A DNA stretch of 16,971 bases, from the NCBI GenBank assembly GCA_026397675.1, contig JAPLUH010000477.1:1-16971 (forward strand), written 5' to 3'. Numbering within the stretch: the stretch's first letter is position 1; each line of letters begins with the position of its first letter. The position numbers and the translations under genes were made by a program. The DNA comes from Verrucomicrobiota bacterium. Its GTDB lineage: Bacteria > Verrucomicrobiota > Verrucomicrobiia > Limisphaerales > UBA9464. The notes beneath the pieces are model-generated. The model was not told the origin of the DNA, ran no database searches, and saw only the letters and a program-made list of their open reading frames with translations. Below, in pieces: positions 6,560 to 13,859 of this stretch.

Positions 6560-9091
6560 TCAGTCCACGAATGAAAACTCATTCGAAGCGAGCAGCGAAT
6601 GCGCCGCCTGCTGCCACGCCGCGGCCTGAGCCGTTTCGTCGCCAGTCCGCACAAAACGCACGATACGATCGAGCTCTGCAGGTCGGGGCTCGCGAGCAAA
6701 CACGCGGCGGTAAAGCTCCCGGGCGTGCAGGACGGTGTCCTTGCCCGCAACCTTACCGGTCAGCGCAGCCAGCGCCTTGGCTCGATCTTGGACGAACTCC
6801 GAATTCAGTGCGAACAAGGCCTGCTGGGGAACCGTGGTGTCCGGTCGACGGGCCGTGCATGCGCTGGGGTTGGCCGCGTCGAAGGTGCTCGACAAGTTCG
6901 ACAAAATGTCTCGGTTCACAAAGGCGTAAACGCTGCGACGCAGCACTCCGGCTTGAGCCTGCCGATCGAAGGGCTTCCCGCCCATGGTCAGGTCAAGTTC
7001 ACCCGATGCCCACAGCATCGAGTCCAGCATCGCCTCCATCTCCAGTCGGTGAGTCGGCATACGCCACCAGAGCTGGTTGTCCGGATCGATATTTCTGGCC
7101 TTCTCGTTCTCAAAAGACCCTTGCGCATACACGGCCGAGAGCATGATGCGGCGGTGCAATCGCTTGATGGATCCCCCATCTGAGGCGAAGGCCGACGCCA
7201 GATGATCGAGCAATTCCGGATGCGTCGGACGGTTGCCCCGCGTGCCCCAGTCGTCGGGCGTTCGGACCAAACCTTGACCAAAATGATGCTGCCAAACCCA
7301 GTTCACCAAGACCCGGCGTGTGAGGGGGTTTTCAGGAGAAACAACCGCGCGGGCCATACCGAGCCGGCGGGAACCCTCAGGAAAGGGTTCCGCACCCGAT
7401 CGGCTCAGCACGGATAAGAATTGCGGGTTCACCACCTCGCCTCGGGTCAAAGGGTTGCCCCGCTTCAGCACATGGAATGCGGCGGGGGCCGGAGACTCGC
7501 TCAGAACCATGGCGCGGGCCGGAGATCCTGCCGCGGTCAGGTGCAACTCGTGAATGCTCCCTCGACGTCCTCCCAAAGTGTCATTGACGGTGCGATTGAG
7601 AAGTTTCAATGCGACCGCCTCCGTTACCGCGGTCGGAGTGTTTCCACCGTAAAGATGACGACGCAATTGTCGCTGGACCGGGCTGTTGATTTCGAGTTGC
7701 CGAGGGTCTTCGTCCGGAGTGAGTTCTGCCCCGCTTGCCGCTTCGGCAGACGCCGTCATGAGCGCCTTCAACCACGCTTGATGCACGCCAGCGAAAACCT
7801 CCCCGTAAGCATCCGCGACCTCGGTGAGGGATTTGCGAGGCTTCCGACTCATCGCTTCCAAAACCCGGGGATTCCATCGCGGGGCTTCAGCGGGGAGTTT
7901 GTGCAAGTCCTTGATGGCGGCGGGGTCCCCGTTCTCCTTGTGGAGCGCGTTCACCAAATTCGTGCACGCCGCCTCAAATCCGTCCGCCGGCACTCGTGCC
8001 AGACGCACCCAGGGCCCGAACACAGGATCGGTGTCGGGCATCCCAGCGAGGTAATCGCGCCAACGATTGAAGATCAACGGACGGATGTCATCGGTGCGAT
8101 AAGACAAGAACTCCGTGGAGACATCCTGCTCCGGAACCCCCTTGGCGATCTCGCGCAAGTAGAGGCCCACCTGCATCCGCAGGCGGCCGCGCATCACCTC
8201 ATTGTGCTCCGCGGCCATGTCATCGTGACGGGTCTGAAGGCGAACCAACTCCCGCTGATAGTCACGGCGCGCGTCGTTGGTTTTGCCAGAGTCGATCACC
8301 GGCAGAGAATCGGGCACGCCGCTGGCTGCCAATGCCGCGTAGAGGGAATAGTAGTCTCGGGTGGAAATGGCATCGAACTTGTGATCATGACATCGGGCAC
8401 AGGCCACGGTGAGGCCCATCAAGCCCCGTGAAACGACATCAATCTGGTCGTCGATCACGTCATGCCGATTGCGGTATTGCATGCCGACCGTGAGAAACCC
8501 CAATCCCGCGAGGGCCGGATCATTCTCCTTCAGACCCAGTTGATCGGCGGCGATTTGCTCGGTCACAAACCGCTCGTAAGGCACGTCGGCGTTGAAGGAT
8601 CGGATGACGTAATCCCGGTAGGTGTAGGAGAACGGAAATCGCGTGAAACCAATGGCGCTCCCACCGTGAGTGTCGGCATAGCGGGCGAGATCGAGCCAGT
8701 GACGGCCCCATCGCTCTCCGTAGCGCGGTGAATTGAGCAAGCGGTCTAACACCTTCTCGCGGGCATCGGGCGACGTATCCGAAAAGAAACCCTGAACCTC
8801 ATCCCAAGACGGAGGCAGCCCAGTGAGGTCAACGGTGGCGCGCCGAATCCAGTCCAACCGAGAGGCCGGTGGCGATAGGGACAGACTGCGAGACTGAAGT
8901 GCAGAAACGATAAACCGATCGATTTCGGTGTGAGAGGGATCCACACGCGGGGGAGGCACTGGGTTCCCCACCGGCTGATAAGCCCAATGGTTTGTGCCGC
9001 TCCCAGCGAGCGGTGCAGCTCCCCGCAGCCCGATGGCAAAGAACCCAACCACTATCCAAGCGGTAAGGAGTTGGTGGAAACCCATCCGCAT
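6560..9091 (-). CDS. DUF1549/DUF1553 (PSCyt2-PSD1) exported protein
   Basis: With ATG 9091 the protein has 843 residues. Residues 1-24 are a signal peptide (MRMGFHQLLTAWIVVGFFAI then GLRG). The DUF1549 domain (about 40-270) includes RATVDLTGLPPS, RYGERWGRHWLDLARYADTHG and a CxxCH at 231-235 inside ACARCHDHKFDAI. The DUF1553 domain (about 538-800) includes NPLTRRVLVNWVWQHHFGQG, DDWGTRGNRPTHPELLDHLA and PQQALFALNS. Many relatives carry an extra N-terminal cytochrome c domain (PSCyt1); this one does not. The CxxCH is family-wide, so covalent heme is not proven. The frame stays open to TTG 9184 and ATG 9181, where a GTGAGG lies close upstream, so a start at 9181 with a long N-terminal extension is a real alternative. 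The gene sits between the Tat propeller gene and the DUF1501 gene, all on one strand. Function is not established; polysaccharide or sulfated-glycan breakdown is often proposed from context. Confidence 0.9.
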   Translation of the reverse strand: MRMGFHQLLTAWIVVGFFAIGLRGAAPLAGSGTNHWAYQPVGNPVPPPRVDPSHTEIDRFIVSALQSRSLSLSPPASRLDWIRRATVDLTGLPPSWDEVQGFFSDTSPDAREKVLDRLLNSPRYGERWGRHWLDLARYADTHGGSAIGFTRFPFSYTYRDYVIRSFNADVPYERFVTEQIAADQLGLKENDPALAGLGFLTVGMQYRNRHDVIDDQIDVVSRGLMGLTVACARCHDHKFDAISTRDYYSLYAALAASGVPDSLPVIDSGKTNDARRDYQRELVRLQTRHDDMAAEHNEVMRGRLRMQVGLYLREIAKGVPEQDVSTEFLSYRTDDIRPLIFNRWRDYLAGMPDTDPVFGPWVRLARVPADGFEAACTNLVNALHKENGDPAAIKDLHKLPAEAPRWNPRVLEAMSRKPRKSLTEVADAYGEVFAGVHQAWLKALMTASAEAASGAELTPDEDPRQLEINSPVQRQLRRHLYGGNTPTAVTEAVALKLLNRTVNDTLGGRRGSIHELHLTAAGSPARAMVLSESPAPAAFHVLKRGNPLTRGEVVNPQFLSVLSRSGAEPFPEGSRRLGMARAVVSPENPLTRRVLVNWVWQHHFGQGLVRTPDDWGTRGNRPTHPELLDHLASAFASDGGSIKRLHRRIMLSAVYAQGSFENEKARNIDPDNQLWWRMPTHRLEMEAMLDSMLWASGELDLTMGGKPFDRQAQAGVLRRSVYAFVNRDILSNLSSTFDAANPSACTARRPDTTVPQQALFALNSEFVQDRAKALAALTGKVAGKDTVLHARELYRRVFAREPRPAELDRIVRFVRTGDETAQAAAWQQAAHSLLASNEFSFVD

Positions 9092-9258
9092 ACCCAGGCC
9101 ATGCCATCGACAACGATCCATGGGAGGGTGACTGCTGCAGGGGCTCATAAGTGAAAACGTGTGCGGAAACACCGCGCTCATCAAGCCTCACCATGGAAGC
9201 GCTATAGACGGTCTAAATTCTAACTCCCACTCGTCGCCGCATAAATGCGGACGCCGAA

Positions 9259-10203
9259 TTAGCGCAGTTCGATTCCGGTGGGACCTCCGGAGCCATCCAG
9301 AACGCAAATCTGATTCACTGTTTTGAACCGCGCGTGATCGGTAAATTCCCAGACGACCTGTTTCTCTCTCGTGACTTCAAAGGCTTGGGGTTGTTTGCCC
9401 AGAAAAGGACCCGGCAAATAATTGCTGATGATGGTGTTCCCATTGCTCAGCCGCTGGCAGCCGGCGGGCAGTCGCAACGGATTTCCCGGCAGGTCGTTTT
9501 TGTCGATTTGCCAAACCACGTTCAATATCTTGTCCAGCTCCACGACTTTCATCGTGGGTCCGAGAGTGACTAAGAGGTGTTGGTTGGGAAGTCGTAGGGC
9601 CGCATGCGGATAACCCTCCGTGGGGATCTCGCGGAGCAGGACGCCCTCGGGCGAGAGTTCGACAATCTTCTGCTCATCCATCAAGCACACCCAATAATGA
9701 CCATCGGCGGTTTGGCGGGTGCCTCGGAACTGATGCCCCATGTTCTTGGCTTTGGAAACGATCGGGATTTCCTTAACAATTTGCCCCGTTTTACCCACTT
9801 CAACAATCCGACTCATGCCGCACTCGGCCACCAGAACACTCCCGTTTTTGAGCGGCTGGCACGAATGGCATTGAGCTTGGGCTGGCGCTCGGTATTCCCA
9901 GGCAATCACATGCTGAGGGGTGATTTCCATCGCTCCATGGCGGTAACAGACCAGCACATTGCCATTGGGCCGCATCCAACAGTCTTGCGGTGTCTGAACA
10001 GCGTGCTCCCACTCTACCTTGCCGTCCTCAGCGACGATGGCGATTTTGTTCCCCTCGTAATCACAGCACAAAATGCGGTGGCGAGCCGAGTGAGCCACCG
10101 TTGCCCCTAAGGCAGGCAAACCTTGCAAGGCAACGGCGGCGGCGGCCTGCCAGGCAAACTGACGCCGCGTGAGCTTTGAAATAGAGCGCGTGTTCGGTGT
10201 CAT
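9259..10203 (-). CDS. Tat-exported beta-propeller protein (PQQ-like repeats)
   Basis: The protein has 314 residues, with a twin-arginine leader at residues 12-16 (TRRQF) followed by WQAAAAVALQGLPALGA. The mature part is built of repeated blades of the kind HRILCCDYEGNKIAIVAEDG, GNVLVCYRHGAMEIT, NGSVLVAECGMSRIVEVGKTG, DGHYWVCLMDEQKIVELSPEG, NQHLLVTLGPTMKVVELD and NGNTIISNYLPG. These follow the pattern of PQQ-like or NHL-like beta-propellers, with an acidic or GNT/GS turn in each blade. No catalytic motif is evident, so a binding or scaffolding role outside the cytoplasm is as likely as an enzymatic one. ATG 10203 has a GGTGG about 9 bases upstream. The gene ends 77 to 167 bases before the alternative starts of the DUF1549/DUF1553 gene, so the three minus-strand genes may form one operon. 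The fold is clear from the repeats; the substrate is unknown. Confidence 0.85.
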   Translation of the reverse strand: MTPNTRSISKLTRRQFAWQAAAAVALQGLPALGATVAHSARHRILCCDYEGNKIAIVAEDGKVEWEHAVQTPQDCWMRPNGNVLVCYRHGAMEITPQHVIAWEYRAPAQAQCHSCQPLKNGSVLVAECGMSRIVEVGKTGQIVKEIPIVSKAKNMGHQFRGTRQTADGHYWVCLMDEQKIVELSPEGVLLREIPTEGYPHAALRLPNQHLLVTLGPTMKVVELDKILNVVWQIDKNDLPGNPLRLPAGCQRLSNGNTIISNYLPGPFLGKQPQAFEVTREKQVVWEFTDHARFKTVNQICVLDGSGGPTGIELR

Positions 10204-10508
10204 GATGGGAATCCACCAGTTTCTATAGTACCCAGCGTCGCGTTGCGAGACTGATCCTGCAGGTACACAGGCTTCTTGGGGGGATTAGAACGAGCCCGTT
10301 GTGATGGCGCGCCTTCAACTGCCATTGAACGACTGGCAGTTGTGCGGAAAACGTGCGGAACGCCAGGTCGGGGGGACCACAAGGGGCTTCGTGCTTGAGC
10401 GGTGCCCTATCGGCCCGGCATCCTGACATGGCAACTTATAGACCCAGTACCCTCACCGGGCGGTCTGCAATTTCGGGTGTTTCCAGCGTAACCCGTTGAA
10501 GCTGAAAG
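10204..10508. other. Intergenic stretch with inverted and tandem repeats
   Basis: These 305 bases lie between the start of the Tat propeller gene and the tRNA 3' end. No gene is evident; short minus-strand frames here lack family resemblance. Contents are the 9-bp inverted repeat and the tandem GTGCGGAA pair listed separately, and a TACTAT (10225-10230, minus strand) that could be a -10 element for the propeller gene although no good -35 is visible. No T-tract terminator for the tRNA is seen. Confidence 0.5.
10316..10360. repeat. 9-bp inverted repeat followed by tandem GTGCGGAA pair
   Basis: CAACTGCCA (10316-10324) and TGGCAGTTG (10334-10342) are perfectly complementary arms around a 9-base spacer. 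Immediately adjoining, GTGCGGAA occurs at 10342-10349 and again at 10353-10360, separated by AAC (11-bp period). The element lies 113-157 bases upstream of the Tat propeller start, a plausible operator position. Neither side of the hairpin has a T-run, so it is not an intrinsic terminator. Confidence 0.45.
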
Positions 10509-10583
10509 TGGTGCCAGTGGGAAGAATCGAACTTCCGACCAAGGGCTTATGAGTCCCCTGCTCTACCGCTGAGCTACACTGGC
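10509..10583 (-). tRNA. tRNA with CAU anticodon (elongator Met, or Ile2)
   Basis: The minus strand folds as a complete tRNA: acceptor GCCAGTG/CACTGGC (10577-10583 with 10513-10519), T8-A9, D-arm GCTC/GAGC around a 7-base loop, anticodon loop CTCATAA with CAU at 10549-10551, T-arm GGAAG/CTTCC with loop TTCGATT, discriminator A (10512), and an encoded CCA (10509-10511). The anticodon stem pairs GGGGA with GCCCT, leaving an A31-G39 mismatch and a G27-U43 wobble at its ends. CAU can mean elongator methionine or, after lysidine modification, isoleucine for AUA codons. The T-loop and A-ended acceptor do not separate these; initiator tRNA is unlikely because 1-72 is a normal G-C pair and the anticodon stem lacks three consecutive G-C pairs next to the loop. 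Confidence 0.95.
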
Positions 10584-10714
10584 ACAGACTCCGTTCGGAG
10601 CGGGCGAATTGGATAGGCGATAGCCCCCAGTCCGCACAAGCCTGATTTCAATCAAATCACCAAAAAATCACGAAAATCCTCAATACCACCCGAGTTACCT
10701 CTGGCCCAGGCCAA

Positions 10715-10751
10715 GATCCGGTTCAGTTCTACAATGAAGAACGAACCGATC
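10715..10751 (-). other. Bulged stem-loop after the radical SAM gene
   Basis: GATCGGTTCGTTCT (minus strand, 10751-10738) pairs with AGAACTGAACCGGATC (10730-10715) around a 7-base loop, giving 14 pairs interrupted by two single-base bulges. It starts 29 bases past the radical SAM stop codon. No T-run follows, so it is either an atypical terminator or a 3'-end stabilising hairpin. Confidence 0.45.
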
Positions 10752-10779
10752 TCAGGACCTCAGGATCACCACGACCGGC

Positions 10780-11973
10780 TTACACCTTGGTTACCCACTT
10801 GAAATCTTCGGCCACCGCCTTGATGGAAGTCAGGTTGCGCCGGTCGAACACGTGACGGGCCGCCTTGAGGAACTGCCCCTTTTTAAGAGCCTTCCAGGTG
10901 TCCATTGCACTGACTGCCACGAACTGCAACACGCTGGGATCGCGGTAACAATCGATCATGCAGCGGGTGCAACCATCACGCACCAGCTTGGACTCGTCCC
11001 ACTCGTACACATTGCACATCGGGGTTTCCCAGAAGTGGCAGCGGTACAAGTTGAGATGCCAGTCGAGGTAGAAGTACTTGTAGCCTCCCAGACATCCAAA
11101 TTGTTCGGTCTCGCCGCGCAGGTGACGCTGCATCTCGTCCAGCGACTCGGTCGGATTGACCACCGGATAGCCGCTGCGGTGCTTCATCCGCTTGATCTTC
11201 TCAAAGACCTCGTAGAGTTCATCTTTGGTGAAGCTAACGAGTCCCCCTTCGCTGAAACTCAAGTAACTGCTCTTCAGATCGGTGAGCGGGTAGCTAAAGG
11301 TGCAGCTCTCAAAACCCAGGGATTCTAAGAATTCGGGCAGCTTGTCGTAATCTTCGATGAGCTTGCTGGCCGTGATGCTGGCGGTGGTCTGAACTCCCAG
11401 ACCCAAGAAAAACTCATTGGCACGACGAATCTTTGCGCAGACATCCTTGAGCCCGCGGTTCTTCTCATGGGCCACGATGTCGTGGGCGTCGATCGACATG
11501 ATGACGCTGCTGAGGCCGTCGCTGGCCAAGGCCCGCATGTTTTCCTCGGTCCACAATCCACCGTTGGTGCAAATCATGGGCTTAATCCCCTTGCGGGCCG
11601 CATAGCGGACCATGGCGCGGAGATCGCGGTGAATCATCGGCTCCCCACCCACGAACAGCAGGTAGCCAATATGGTTATGAACGGCGATGTCGATGACGTC
11701 CTTGGCCTCTTTCAAGGTCACCGACCGGCGCTTCTTGGGGTCAAACTGACTGCGCGCAAAACCGCAGAAACCGCAGTCGGCATTGCAAATATTGGTGATG
11801 GCGAACTGGAGGTAGCCGGGGCCGCCATGATCGAGCACCTGGCCAACCAGTTTAAGAACCGATATCTTCGGTCTCGGCACCGGCACCGAGAAATCATCAT
11901 CAGCCCCCAATCCGTTGGCGACCGCGGTCGCTGAGGGATTTACGGACACACTGTCAAAAGCGGCGTCACTCAT
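10780..11973 (-). CDS. Radical SAM protein with Cys-rich C-terminal region (HpnH-like)
   Basis: The protein has 397 residues. A CxxxCxxC motif (about C63, C67, C70, in NICNADCGFC) will bind the 4Fe-4S cluster that cleaves S-adenosylmethionine, and LLFVGGEPMIHRDL (near 106-119) is the SAM-binding GGEP segment. TNGG and SIDAHD follow in normal barrel order. The last third has six more cysteines: about C295, C313, C321, then CTRCMIDC (about 336-343). CxxCMxxCxxxP recalls the end of HpnH-type radical SAM enzymes and may bind a second cluster, in the way of SPASM domains. No hopanoid genes are nearby, so the HpnH reaction is not implied. ATG 11973 has a strong AAGGTGAGG (11983-11991) upstream. The EgtD-like methyltransferase gene ends 78 bases before it on the same strand, so the two probably act together. 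The substrate is unknown. Confidence 0.88.
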   Translation of the reverse strand: MSDAAFDSVSVNPSATAVANGLGADDDFSVPVPRPKISVLKLVGQVLDHGGPGYLQFAITNICNADCGFCGFARSQFDPKKRRSVTLKEAKDVIDIAVHNHIGYLLFVGGEPMIHRDLRAMVRYAARKGIKPMICTNGGLWTEENMRALASDGLSSVIMSIDAHDIVAHEKNRGLKDVCAKIRRANEFFLGLGVQTTASITASKLIEDYDKLPEFLESLGFESCTFSYPLTDLKSSYLSFSEGGLVSFTKDELYEVFEKIKRMKHRSGYPVVNPTESLDEMQRHLRGETEQFGCLGGYKYFYLDWHLNLYRCHFWETPMCNVYEWDESKLVRDGCTRCMIDCYRDPSVLQFVAVSAMDTWKALKKGQFLKAARHVFDRRNLTSIKAVAEDFKWVTKV

Positions 11974-11982
11974 TCAGTTCGA

Positions 11983-11991
11983 CCTCACCTT
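11983..11991 (-). promoter_or_regulatory. Ribosome binding site of the radical SAM gene
   Basis: AAGGTGAGG on the minus strand lies 9 bases before ATG 11973. It is the clearest Shine-Dalgarno sequence in the window and fixes this start. Confidence 0.7.
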
Positions 11992-12051
11992 CAGGGGGAA
12001 GAGGCCCCTGGGGCAATCCTTTGTTCGCAATGGATCACCAGTCAAAGCCCC

Positions 12052-13086
12052 TCAGGCGTTGTTCGATCGTTCGACCAAAAACACGCCTTCTTCTCCCGAT
12101 CCTGCGATCCACGATTGCGCGAGACGCAGCCCTTGGCTCCGCAATCCAAACTCGATGGAGCTGGGTGTGTGGCGGATGGAAAAGAACAGGCGGACTCGTT
12201 CACCGGGTTCCAAGCAGAAGGTCTCGCCTTCAAGAACCCATTCCGAACTCCGGGACACCACCCAGTCGGCCGCAATTCGCGCACAACCCGGCAATCCTAG
12301 ATCCCGCTCGACGTGAAACTCCACCGAACCGGCCTCCGCCGAAACCCCGTGGTCTTCGAGCAACGTCCGTAGCCAGACCTTGGTCTCGGGATTGTTGTAT
12401 TGAGGCAGAACCGTGCGAACTCCTGTTTCCAAATCAGGACCCGGGGCCAGATTGGCGCTGAAAAGTATCCGATCTCCGGGACGCAGCCACGAGGCCATGC
12501 GCTCGAAAATGAACTCCGGCTCAAAGTTCGGAAGCATCCCGAAGAGCGTCAAGAAACGGCGCGCTCCGCTGGGTAACAACGGATCAATGGCAGCGGAGAG
12601 GTCGGCGGCGTCGGTGAGGTCGGCGGCGATTGGATGCACCGTGAGGCCCGGGCTCTGAGCCAACGCTTCCTCCCGTGAAATCAACACCAACGGCACACTC
12701 ACATCCAGCGGCAGGTAGGTCACCGAAGAGGCCCGGACCACTAAGGCCGCGACGACGCGAGCCTCTTTGTGACCACTTCCGCAACCCAATCCGATGCAGC
12801 CCCAAGGGCCCGGCGCCAGACCCACTACCGACTCACGGGCGGCCTGATCGTAAATGGACCGAGAATCTTGTGCCGTGACGGCTGGGGAATGGGCCGCATG
12901 CACCTCCATCCAACGACGAGCCCGACGGGCCGTGTCATAATGAAACGCCCCATGAATGCGCCGGGTCTGAAACGAGGCACGCAACCGGGCGTGAACCGCA
13001 TCCGGAAACAGGCTCGGATGGATGGCCACCGAAACGCAGGGCGATATCATTCGTGGCGAGAGCAAACGGGGCCCACCCTCTCGCAT
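12052..13086 (-). CDS. EgtD-like SAM-dependent methyltransferase (Methyltransf_33 type)
   Basis: With ATG 13086 the protein has 344 residues, near the roughly 320 of EgtD, the histidine trimethyltransferase of ergothioneine synthesis. Features in order are an N-terminal HGAFHYD segment, the SAM loop GLGCGSGHK (about 99-107), LPLDVS (about 125-130), PIAADLTD (about 152-159), and LFGMLPNFEPE (about 181-191), matching the family's GNFEP element including the asparagine that binds the substrate amino group. A second domain contains QYNNPETKVWLRTLLEDHG and ends in GERVRLFFSIRHT. EgtD has GExIxTExSxKY there; the serine is kept but the preceding glutamate appears to be phenylalanine, so the substrate may not be histidine. 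A GGAG lies about 5 bases before ATG 13086; ATG 13050 is a possible later start. It is followed by the radical SAM gene. No EgtB-type gene is present in the window. The methyltransferase family is fairly sure, the substrate open. Confidence 0.78.
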   Translation of the reverse strand: MREGGPRLLSPRMISPCVSVAIHPSLFPDAVHARLRASFQTRRIHGAFHYDTARRARRWMEVHAAHSPAVTAQDSRSIYDQAARESVVGLAPGPWGCIGLGCGSGHKEARVVAALVVRASSVTYLPLDVSVPLVLISREEALAQSPGLTVHPIAADLTDAADLSAAIDPLLPSGARRFLTLFGMLPNFEPEFIFERMASWLRPGDRILFSANLAPGPDLETGVRTVLPQYNNPETKVWLRTLLEDHGVSAEAGSVEFHVERDLGLPGCARIAADWVVSRSSEWVLEGETFCLEPGERVRLFFSIRHTPSSIEFGLRSQGLRLAQSWIAGSGEEGVFLVERSNNA

Positions 13087-13168
13087 CAAGCTCCAAGCCC
13101 GGGCGGTTGGCCACAGGGCTCAGGGAATTGCCTCGAGGACTCCACTGCCAAACCACGTCTCACTAGCA

Positions 13169-13597
13169 TCAAATCCGCTGCGGCCAACATTCGACACCCA
13201 CCTTCTTGGCTGCCTTGCGCAACTCCGCATCCAGCGTGGCCAGCGGGATCTTATTCCGCATCGCCAGCTCCAAATAGGCTCCGTCGTACTGCGTGAGAGC
13301 ATGGGTTCGAGACAACGCGAATGTCTCCGAAAACGCCCGGGAACCAGTCTCACGATCCACCTCGATCGCGAGCGAACTCAAAATTCCCAAGAAATGGGCC
13401 GAATCGGAGGGTGTGCAGCGCTTGCGACGTTCACCCATCAATAAGGTGTTGGTCACCTCCAACGGCCAATGCCCGGGGACGATTGCTGATCCTGATAGAT
13501 TCAGGTGATCGAGAATCTCATCGGTCACAGGTGTCGCCTCTCCGTCAAAAAACCAGGCCATCGTCACTGAGCAATCCAGCACAAAGGCGCCGTTCAT
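13169..13597 (-). CDS. vapC: VapC-type PIN-domain toxin
   Basis: The 142-residue protein is a full-length PIN-domain RNase. The four acidic residues expected at the active site are visible: D8 in FVLDCSVTMAWFF, E47 in WPLEVTNTL, D105 in LTQYDGAYLELAM, and D123 in PLATLDAELRKAAKKVG. PIN toxins cleave tRNA, rRNA or mRNA and are held inactive by a cognate antitoxin. ATG 13597 is chosen because it overlaps the antitoxin stop in an ATGA arrangement, with GGAGAGG a few bases upstream, giving translational coupling. A longer frame to 13618 would add seven residues inside the antitoxin gene and is unlikely. The partner is of the Phd/YefM fold rather than classical VapB, a common combination. The RNA target cannot be read from sequence. 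Confidence 0.92.
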   Translation of the reverse strand: MNGAFVLDCSVTMAWFFDGEATPVTDEILDHLNLSGSAIVPGHWPLEVTNTLLMGERRKRCTPSDSAHFLGILSSLAIEVDRETGSRAFSETFALSRTHALTQYDGAYLELAMRNKIPLATLDAELRKAAKKVGVECWPQRI

Positions 13598-13845
13598 CGA
13601 CGCCCCTCTCCACGCCAATTACGAAGTTCCTCAACTGAAGCGGAACGCATCGCCCGGCCGGCCCGCATCCGGGCGATAGACTCAGCCGCCTCAGCGCGAC
13701 CGGAACGATTGACTGGGGAAAGTCGGGCCATCTCCGTGTCATGACGCGTGATGATAAACTCTTCACCCTGCCCGACCCGCTCGATGAGCTCAGACAATTT
13801 GCTCTTTGCCTCGGCCAAAGGCACCGAAATCACACTGCTGTTCAT
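13594..13845 (-). CDS. Phd/YefM-family antitoxin
   Basis: The 83-residue protein begins MNSSVISVPLAEAKSKLSEL, the usual Phd/YefM opening in which a strand is followed by a helix with AK-x-x-LSEL. Then come EEFIITRHDTEMARLSPV, the strand-turn-strand that ends the DNA-binding fold, and a charged C-terminal tail rich in arginine and alanine that would wrap the toxin. Its TGA stop overlaps the vapC ATG by four bases, so the two are co-translated. Such antitoxins repress their own promoter together with the toxin; a palindrome 15 bases upstream of the ATG (13860-13880) is the likely operator. An AGGG sits about 9 bases before the start. Confidence 0.92.
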   Translation of the reverse strand: MNSSVISVPLAEAKSKLSELIERVGQGEEFIITRHDTEMARLSPVNRSGRAEAAESIARMRAGRAMRSASVEELRNWRGEGRR

Positions 13846-13859
13846 TGCAACGAACCCTA

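Noticed and set aside
8387..8401. CxxCH motif suggesting a c-type cytochrome
   Set aside because: The motif is part of the conserved ACARCHDHKF block of DUF1549 proteins; there is no separate cytochrome domain, so heme binding is not claimed.
7421..8431. 336-codon open frame on the plus strand
   Set aside because: It lies opposite the DUF1549/DUF1553 gene, whose motifs are clear, and shows no recognisable domain.
9237..9250. CCGCAT-AA-ATGCGG hairpin as a terminator of the propeller gene
   Set aside because: The loop is only two bases, no T-run follows, and part of the hairpin lies next to the stop codon; transcription probably continues.
13048..13050. ATG 13050 as the start of the EgtD-like gene
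   Set aside because: It has no Shine-Dalgarno sequence, whereas ATG 13086 has GGAG upstream; kept only as an alternative.
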